Positions 5,595 through 10,487 of a stretch of DNA of 10,487 bases are shown here, in pieces. Positions within the stretch are counted from its first letter, which is position 1, and every line of letters starts with the position of its first letter. This DNA comes from JAGGYK01 sp034716155 (GTDB lineage Bacteria > Desulfobacterota > Desulfomonilia > UBA1062), in contig JAYEFR010000194.1 in NCBI GenBank assembly GCA_034716155.1, forward strand, positions 1-10,487, in the 5' to 3' direction. The position numbers and the translations under genes are program-made. The notes under the pieces are model-generated. The model saw only the letters and a list, made by a program, of their open reading frames with translations. It was not told the origin of the DNA and made no database searches.

Positions 5595-6382
5595 AATGCG
5601 TTAATAATAAGATATATACTCCCTATGCCCCAACAGTATATTGAAAATATGAAAAATTTACGTCTTCTTAATGTCCATACCAAAAATTTTAAAGAAATCA
5701 ACCCTATAATAAAGGCAGCAGCAGCTCCTGTAATGTGGAGCATATTTAAAGATGCAGCTTCGCCGCTCCATTCCAGGGCCGCAGCGCCAATGATAGCCGG
5801 TATTGCAGCGATAAAGGAGTATCTGGCAGCCAACGTACGGTCAAGACCACCCGCTACCCCTGCGAATATGGTAGAACCTGATCTGGAGATTCCAGGGATT
5901 ATGGCAAAGCCCTGGAAAAGCCCTATTACCACGGCATTGGTTATTTTTATATCATTACTCTTCTTTTTTGAGTTTATTATATTAAATCTATCAGTAAAAA
6001 AGGTAAGCAGGCCCGTGACTAAAAGCATGCATGCAACAAGAGTAGAGTTTGAAAACATGGCCTCGAATTCATCTTTAAACAACACCCCCATGATACCGGT
6101 GACAAGGGTGGTAATGAATAAACATATGATCAGATGCATTTGTTCTTTATTATAATAGTGAGGCAATATCCCCTTTATAAGGCCTATGATGTCCTTAAAA
6201 AAAAAGACAATAATCGCCAGCGTTGTGCCTAGATGCAAAGAGACATCAAAGAGTACATCTCCTATCCATTTACCTTGAAGAAATCCCTGGCACAGGACCA
6301 GGTGTCCTGAACTTGATACAGGTAAGAATTCCGTAAGGCCCTGGATTGTGCCCAAAGATAGTGCAATAAGTAAATCACGCAA
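5588..6382 (-). CDS. uppP: Undecaprenyl-diphosphatase UppP (BacA family)
   Basis: UppP removes a phosphate from undecaprenyl diphosphate at the inner membrane, recycling the lipid carrier for peptidoglycan and O-antigen synthesis; excess activity gives bacitracin resistance. At 264 residues it has normal family length and is very hydrophobic throughout, with about eight membrane segments. The N-terminal motif (E/Q)xxxE is Q14-GLT-E18, followed by FLPVSSSGH with H27. The second signature PGxSRSxxT is at P163-T171 (PGISRSGST), including the catalytic-region Arg167. The start is TTG at 6382, one base after the RNase J stop, with GGAG seven bases upstream inside the end of the RNase J gene. The frame ends in the ftsK ribosome site. 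An envelope-growth role next to ftsK and lolA makes sense. Confidence 0.95.
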   Translation of the reverse strand: MRDLLIALSLGTIQGLTEFLPVSSSGHLVLCQGFLQGKWIGDVLFDVSLHLGTTLAIIVFFFKDIIGLIKGILPHYYNKEQMHLIICLFITTLVTGIMGVLFKDEFEAMFSNSTLVACMLLVTGLLTFFTDRFNIINSKKKSNDIKITNAVVIGLFQGFAIIPGISRSGSTIFAGVAGGLDRTLAARYSFIAAIPAIIGAAALEWSGEAASLNMLHITGAAAAFIIGLISLKFLVWTLRRRKFFIFSIYCWGIGSIYLIINALR

Positions 6383-6383
6383 C

Positions 6384-8003
6384 CTATATCTCCATTATGA
6401 TGGGGATGACCATGGGTTTTTTTCCAAGTTTGAGTTTCAGGTAACGTCCGAGTTCTTCCTTCACATAGGCTTGTAAGGATTGCACATCATCTATATCAAC
6501 GTCATGTGAGGTCTCGAGAACCTCACGGGCCTTTTGCTTAACACTGTCTATAACCTCTTGTTCCATATATGCGGGGACCACCCCTTTACACATGACGTCC
6601 GGGCCGGTGATAATATTGGAAGAGTTTCCATCAAGCACCACAAAGGCTACTACCAACCCCCCTTCTGATATATGTCTGCGATCCCTTAGGACCACATCTT
6701 TAATATCGCCTGTAAATTCGCCATCTACAAAACATCTCCCGTGAGGGGCATCCCCTGTAATATTTATCCCCTCTGCATTAAGTGTCCATATCTGGCCTGG
6801 TCTAGGCAGAACTATTTGAGACGCAATCTTAGGGATTGTGAGGATTATGTCGGATAAAGCCTTCATCTGCCGGAATTCCCCATGAATGGGCATAACAATC
6901 TTAGGGGCAAGCAGGGCAATGGCCTTTTTTATTTCATCGTGTGTGGCATGCCCTGTAGCATGAACTTCTGATGTTTCCGAATAAAAAACCTTTGCCCCAT
7001 AGTCAAGAAGCCGGTCTATGCATCTGCCAATGGCCAGCTCATTTCCGGGAATCATCCTGGCAGATATGATAACACTGTCTTCGAGTCCAACTTTAATCTT
7101 ATGCCAGCCTTTGGCGATCAAGGACAGCATAGAATATATCTCCCCCTGTGTGCCTGTACAGATGACCATTACCTTGTTTTTTTTGGTTGAGGCGACAATC
7201 TCCGGGTCAAGAAGAGTTTTAGGGTCCAGGTTAATATAACCTGTAGAGGTGGCAATATCTACAACTTGATTCATACTTCTTCCGACTATTGCCGCCCTTC
7301 TATTATTTTTTGCGGCTATTTCTACAAGGGCATTTATACGACTTACATGACTGGCAAAGGTCGATATTACTACCATACCAGGGGTGGCTTTTACGATGCG
7401 GTCTATATTTTCGAGCGCCTTTGTCTCATCAACACATTTAGGCTCGGATGCTGCATTTGTGCTTTCACACATAAACAGCCTAATAGGGGAGGGGATATCT
7501 TTGTATGCTGGGGGTGTCTTTCTAAAATCACCTGAATGAACGATTACACCCTGGGGTGTATGAAGCATTAAGGCAAGACATCCTATGGTAGAATGTTCCA
7601 CATCAATGAAGCCTATATCGAGACCTGCTACAGAGATTTTTTGCCCGGCTTTTACAGGGTGGAATGTGAGCCTGCCATCTATCTCGTATTCCGAAAGTTT
7701 GCGTTTTACCATCTCTATTGTAAAGGGGTGGCCATATATAGGGATAGGGGCTTCCTTTAAGAGATAAGGCAGCGCACCTATATGATCCTCGTGACTATGT
7801 GTGAGAATAATGGCCTCAAAGGCCTCTTGATTTTCTACAACGTAGGTGAAATCCGGGATAATCCGGTCGATGCCCACACTGGCATATCTCGGAAACATTT
7901 GACCTGCATCCACAAGGACAGCGCCTTGTGAGGTTTCTATAGCCGTGGAATTAAGGCCAAATTCTCTAACTCCACCCAAAGGGATAATCCTTACATCTGT
8001 CAA
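6384..8003 (-). CDS. rnj: Ribonuclease J (metallo-beta-lactamase / beta-CASP nuclease)
   Basis: RNase J is a zinc-dependent 5'-3' exonuclease and endonuclease for mRNA decay and rRNA maturation. At 539 residues it matches the usual 550-560. The metallo-beta-lactamase motifs are HxHxDH as H69-S-H71-E-D73-H74, H137 in DVEHST, and D159 in HSGDF. The beta-CASP insertion follows (VVISTFASHVSRI, then VICTGTQGE near the middle, and VIISARMIPGNE). The late metal motifs are ATGHA and PIHGEFRQM. A C-terminal domain of about 100 residues follows, as in RNase J1/J2. The start is TTG at 8003, supported by GGGTGA six bases upstream, overlapping the previous stop as TTGA. RNase J in a diderm genome argues against a gammaproteobacterium. 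I do not see evidence for a second copy in this window. Confidence 0.94.
   Translation of the reverse strand: MTDVRIIPLGGVREFGLNSTAIETSQGAVLVDAGQMFPRYASVGIDRIIPDFTYVVENQEAFEAIILTHSHEDHIGALPYLLKEAPIPIYGHPFTIEMVKRKLSEYEIDGRLTFHPVKAGQKISVAGLDIGFIDVEHSTIGCLALMLHTPQGVIVHSGDFRKTPPAYKDIPSPIRLFMCESTNAASEPKCVDETKALENIDRIVKATPGMVVISTFASHVSRINALVEIAAKNNRRAAIVGRSMNQVVDIATSTGYINLDPKTLLDPEIVASTKKNKVMVICTGTQGEIYSMLSLIAKGWHKIKVGLEDSVIISARMIPGNELAIGRCIDRLLDYGAKVFYSETSEVHATGHATHDEIKKAIALLAPKIVMPIHGEFRQMKALSDIILTIPKIASQIVLPRPGQIWTLNAEGINITGDAPHGRCFVDGEFTGDIKDVVLRDRRHISEGGLVVAFVVLDGNSSNIITGPDVMCKGVVPAYMEQEVIDSVKQKAREVLETSHDVDIDDVQSLQAYVKEELGRYLKLKLGKKPMVIPIIMEI
6390..6393 (-). promoter_or_regulatory. Ribosome binding site for the uppP TTG start
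   Basis: GGAG, within the last codons of the RNase J gene (ATGGAGATATAG), stands seven bases before the TTG at 6382-6380 and supports this non-ATG start with coupling to RNase J translation. Confidence 0.6.
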
Positions 8004-9265
8004 TTTTTGTCACCCAGCAACTCAGTGATCCTTGTCTTTAAGTTATCACTCATATTTTCTATCTGATCCTGCGTCTGTCTTGGAATGGGTATCTGGTCTA
8101 TATGTATAGGAGAACCTATCTTTATCCTGATGGGCGCCCTTTTTATGTTAGAAGCCCATCTGGGTAAAAGTTCATATGCCCCTGAGATACCTACTGGAAT
8201 TACAGGCAGCCCAAGGGCAAGTATTAAACGAATAGAGCCCTGCCTGAAGGGAAGTAGCCTTTTATCCCAGGTGCGTTCTCCTTCCGGAAATATCCCCAGG
8301 ATATGACCTTTATTCACTATCCTTATGGAATTTCTTATAGCCTGGACATCCGTGGCATATCTTCTAACAGGAAATGATTTGGCGAGCATTAAGAACCATT
8401 GCATAAAAGAGTGCTTAAATTCAGAGTTTTTTGCCATAAACCAGATATGCCTTTTTGTGATTGCACCTAATATTATACCATCCATAAAGGAGCTATGGTT
8501 TGATATAAATACTGCAGCGCCGCTAGGCGGGATATTGTCCAGGCCCTCTATGTTAATAGGGATTAATAGTTTTATGGCATTTCTCAAGATCCACTTTATA
8601 CTTTGATGTAAAATATTAAAGTTTGTTTTATACCATAGGTGCGTGGGGACTTTAAGGGCAGTATGTCCTTTTGCCGGGGCTGGTCTTGTCTTAAGCTTGC
8701 TCGCAAATCTTATCCTTGGATGGAATTCTGCAATCTCTTCTTCAGGGAAGTAATTACTTATGGCCTGTCTGATAAAATCCTCCCATTTTTTCCCGGATTC
8801 TTCTGTGAAGTCAAAAAATAATGTATTTCTACCTTTAAGCACAACTATTACAGTATTAGACTCTATGGTTACAGATACAATCTGATGAAGGGGGATATCC
8901 CGCCTGGTAGAATCTCCAACAAATACAAGCTTGTCAGCAGATAATGACAGTATCCCTTTACTAATGGGCCTTCTTTCAAATAATGTGGATGTGATACCTG
9001 ATAGCCCTTTATATGTACCATCCGGGGTATCTTCTGAAAGGAGGACGGTTTTGCTTTTTAATATACTTCCTGTAGGAGAGATGGGCAGCTTAAAAGATCT
9101 TATCTTATCATACCAGTATGCAATCGTTTGCCTCTGCCCATTTATGGAGACATCCAAGCCGGATGTCATCTCCATGTGTGCGCCACAGTTGATGCATCTA
9201 TCATTTCTATCAAGCCAATCCAAGGTTTCGCAGACAGGACACCTGTAAAGTATATCTGTTATCAT
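8000..9265 (-). CDS. Zinc-ribbon / GRAM-like / PlsC acyltransferase fusion
   Basis: This 421-residue protein has three parts. Residues 9-27 hold two CxxC pairs (CPVC at 9-12, CINC at 24-27), a zinc-ribbon or rubredoxin-like knuckle. Residues about 85-173 (KGILSLSADKLVFVGDST, DIPLHQIVSVTIES, FFDFTEESGKKWEDFI) look like a GRAM/PH-type lipid-binding fold. Residues about 230-400 are a PlsC/LPLAT acyltransferase with H257-x4-D262 (NHSSFMD) and FPEGERT (326-332), so catalytic residues are intact. The family transfers acyl groups from acyl-ACP or acyl-CoA to lysophosphatidate or related lipids at the inner membrane face. The acyl acceptor here is unknown. A membrane-anchoring stretch precedes the acyltransferase (KWILRNAIKLLIPI). 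The ATG at 9265 is 7 bp after plsC; ribosome site weak. The stop overlaps RNase J. GRAM assignment is by eye and less certain than the ends. Confidence 0.85.
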   Translation of the reverse strand: MITDILYRCPVCETLDWLDRNDRCINCGAHMEMTSGLDVSINGQRQTIAYWYDKIRSFKLPISPTGSILKSKTVLLSEDTPDGTYKGLSGITSTLFERRPISKGILSLSADKLVFVGDSTRRDIPLHQIVSVTIESNTVIVVLKGRNTLFFDFTEESGKKWEDFIRQAISNYFPEEEIAEFHPRIRFASKLKTRPAPAKGHTALKVPTHLWYKTNFNILHQSIKWILRNAIKLLIPINIEGLDNIPPSGAAVFISNHSSFMDGIILGAITKRHIWFMAKNSEFKHSFMQWFLMLAKSFPVRRYATDVQAIRNSIRIVNKGHILGIFPEGERTWDKRLLPFRQGSIRLILALGLPVIPVGISGAYELLPRWASNIKRAPIRIKIGSPIHIDQIPIPRQTQDQIENMSDNLKTRITELLGDKN

Positions 9266-9272
9266 TGGTTGC

Positions 9273-9992
9273 CTATAAATACTGCGTTATCGCCTGGTAG
9301 GTTTCTTCCATAAGAGATTGAACATCATCTCCGGCAGAGTCTATGGGTTTGCCAATCTTGAGGGTAATATGTCCGGGCTTAATCTTATATGAACCTTTGG
9401 CTAGGATCGCCCTGGATCCTACAACTGAAATAGGCACAATAGGGACACCAGCATCGATAGCCAGATGGAACCCGCCTTTTTTAAATGGATATTGAATCTT
9501 ACCATCCGGTGATCTCGTCCCCTCCGGAAAGATCATGGTGGAGGTTCCATCCCTTATCTGCTTCGCTGCTATCTTCATACTCTCCATGGCCTTTTTATGA
9601 TTAGACCTGTCTATCTTTATATAGCCTGCATTTTTCATGGCCAGGTTAAGCAATGGGATCAAGTATAATTCCTTTTTAACAATCCACCTGAATTGCACGT
9701 CCAGATAAGCCAGGATAGAGAATACGTCATAATGGCTGGCATGGTTTGACATATATATGGCAGGGCCTTCCGGGATGTTTTCTTCACCTTCTACATGGAC
9801 CTTTACATTAGAGCAGAAAAGTGTCCATCTGGCCCAGTATCTTGCAATGATATGAGGTATGTTCCCGGAGCCGGTGGCGATAGATATTATTGTGTGGGGT
9901 ATAATGAATAATAAAATATACAATGCGCACCCGAGAAAGGCTGAAAAACTCCACCACATATACATATATAAGCTAAATAATAAAATAGTCAT
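9273..9992 (-). CDS. plsC: 1-acyl-sn-glycerol-3-phosphate acyltransferase PlsC
   Basis: PlsC acylates the 2-position of lysophosphatidic acid to make phosphatidic acid, the precursor of membrane phospholipids, at the cytoplasmic face of the inner membrane. The 239-residue size is standard. An N-terminal hydrophobic segment, roughly 5-40, anchors it. Motif I is H84-x4-D89 (NHASHYD), followed by VKKELYLIP (105-113), a typical block II. Motif III is FPEGTRS (155-161), then GVPIVPISV (182-190) as block IV. The ATG at 9992 lacks a Shine-Dalgarno site; an ATG at codon 10 or 12 is possible, and a -35-like TTGACT lies only 5 bases upstream of the annotated start. It heads the operon. The adjacent fusion protein is a second acyltransferase, so their acceptors may differ. 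Confidence 0.92.
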   Translation of the reverse strand: MTILLFSLYMYMWWSFSAFLGCALYILLFIIPHTIISIATGSGNIPHIIARYWARWTLFCSNVKVHVEGEENIPEGPAIYMSNHASHYDVFSILAYLDVQFRWIVKKELYLIPLLNLAMKNAGYIKIDRSNHKKAMESMKIAAKQIRDGTSTMIFPEGTRSPDGKIQYPFKKGGFHLAIDAGVPIVPISVVGSRAILAKGSYKIKPGHITLKIGKPIDSAGDDVQSLMEETYQAITQYL

Positions 9993-9996
9993 GGAA

Positions 9997-10024
9997 AGTC
10001 AAGAATAGAATCTCTATCTTGACA
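9997..10024. promoter_or_regulatory. Dyad/hairpin with outward -35-like hexamers between plsC and ssb
   Basis: GTCAAG (9998-10003) pairs with CTTGAC (10018-10023) and ATAGA (10005-10009) with TCTAT (10013-10017), giving an 11-bp stem with one bulged A and a 3-base loop. Each outer arm contains a -35-like hexamer pointing away: TTGACT on the minus strand (10002-9997) toward plsC, and TTGACA on the plus strand (10019-10024) toward ssb. Good -10 boxes at 16-18 bp are not seen on either side. The dyad is certain; the promoter/operator reading is inference. Confidence 0.5.
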
Positions 10025-10071
10025 TATTATTAAAAAGGCTGTTAGCTCTCAAAAGAGGTATTTAAGAAAGC

Positions 10072-10080
10072 AAGGAGGTG
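10072..10080 (+). promoter_or_regulatory. Near-perfect ribosome binding site of ssb
   Basis: AAGGAGGTG is a full-strength Shine-Dalgarno match, seven bases before the ATG at 10088, consistent with the high demand for this protein. Confidence 0.85.
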
Positions 10081-10087
10081 GATTTTA

Positions 10088-10487
10088 ATGGCAGGCTCTG
10101 TAAATAAGGTGATATTGGTAGGAAGGCTCGGGAAGGATCCTGAGATGAGGTTTACTCAAAATGGAAGGCCTGTGACAAATTTTACTATTGCTACCAACGA
10201 AAATTGGACAGACCAGTCAGGAGAAAGACAGGAACGGACAGAATGGCACAGGATTGTAACCTGGAGCAAGCTTGCAGAAAATTGTGCAAAGCTGCTTTCC
10301 AAGGGCAAGCTTGTCTATATCGAGGGTAGATTACAGACGAGACTGTGGGATGATCGTGATGGCAACAAGCGTTATACTACAGAGGTTGTAGCAAATCAGA
10401 TGCAGATACTGAGCCCATTGGAGAATGCAGGCCAGTCTGCAACAGACGAGCAAAGCATTCCGGGCGAAGCGCCTGTCAATTCAGATG
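10088..10487 (+). CDS. ssb: Single-stranded DNA-binding protein, 3' end beyond window
   Basis: Ssb coats single-stranded DNA during replication, repair and recombination. The visible 133 codons start MAGSVNKVILVGRLGKDPEMRF, the classic OB-fold opening, and continue with NGRPVTNFTIATNE, a TEWHRIVTWSKLAENC strand-helix, KGKLVYIEGRLQTRLWDD and TTEVVANQMQIL. The OB fold is therefore complete by about residue 108. A Gln/Ser/Pro-rich linker begins (ENAGQSATDEQSIPGEAP) and the frame is still open at the window edge, so the acidic tail that recruits partner proteins is not visible. It is transcribed away from plsC, with only the dyad region between them. Start is set by the strong ribosome site. Confidence 0.96.
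   Translation, partial: MAGSVNKVILVGRLGKDPEMRFTQNGRPVTNFTIATNENWTDQSGERQERTEWHRIVTWSKLAENCAKLLSKGKLVYIEGRLQTRLWDDRDGNKRYTTEVVANQMQILSPLENAGQSATDEQSIPGEAPVNSD

Larger units (their letters stand above)
2822..9992 (-). other. Six-gene operon plsC - fusion plsC - rnj - uppP - ftsK - lolA
   Basis: All six genes read leftward. The junctions are +7 bp, a 4-bp overlap, +1 bp, about +5 bp (or 4-bp overlap if ftsK starts at GTG 5591), and an 8-bp overlap. No space remains for internal promoters outside coding DNA, so co-transcription from the plsC side is the simplest model. The shared theme is envelope growth and septation, with RNase J as the odd member. Confidence 0.75.

Overview
The window looks like chromosomal DNA of a moderately AT-rich, diderm (Gram-negative) bacterium. 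Outer-membrane biogenesis is shown by lolA, yet the RNA-decay enzyme is an RNase J. That pairing, with the gene order RNase J - uppP - ftsK - lolA, fits Desulfobacterota (former Deltaproteobacteria) or Nitrospirota-like lineages. This placement is inference from gene content and was not tested by a search. No phage, IS, CRISPR array, tRNA or rRNA was seen.

Left third (1-2821, + strand genes, loosely packed). A small PilZ-domain protein (196-492) is followed in the same frame, past a TGA, by 23 very gene-like codons. These overlap a further micro-ORF that runs into a heptanucleotide-periodic array, which suggests a decaying or mis-terminated gene. Next come a MITE-like repeat, a second heptamer/direct-repeat element, and a monocistronic acyl-CoA dehydrogenase (1321-2466) behind a good sigma70-type promoter. 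The dehydrogenase lacks the usual C-terminal catalytic Glu but has the isovaleryl-CoA-dehydrogenase-type alternative. Downstream of it lie 15 uninterrupted heptamers in one phase, then a second copy of the MITE-like repeat and of the direct repeat. The dehydrogenase is therefore bracketed by the same two repeat families in the same order and orientation.

Right two thirds (2822-9992, - strand). Six genes are packed end to end with overlaps or gaps of 7 bp or less: plsC, a zinc-ribbon/GRAM-like/PlsC fusion, RNase J, uppP, ftsK and lolA. Three of them probably start with TTG. Together they cover phospholipid acylation, RNA turnover, undecaprenyl carrier recycling, chromosome translocation at the septum and lipoprotein export: an envelope-growth and division cluster.

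Right edge. A near-perfect hairpin/dyad with outward-facing TTGAC(A/T) hexamers separates plsC from the divergent ssb gene (10088 onward, cut by the window end).

The best candidates for something little described are the zinc-ribbon/GRAM-like/acyltransferase fusion, the heptamer-phased intergenic DNA, the TGA-interrupted PilZ gene and the divergent plsC/ssb dyad. I see no wholly new defence or mobile system.
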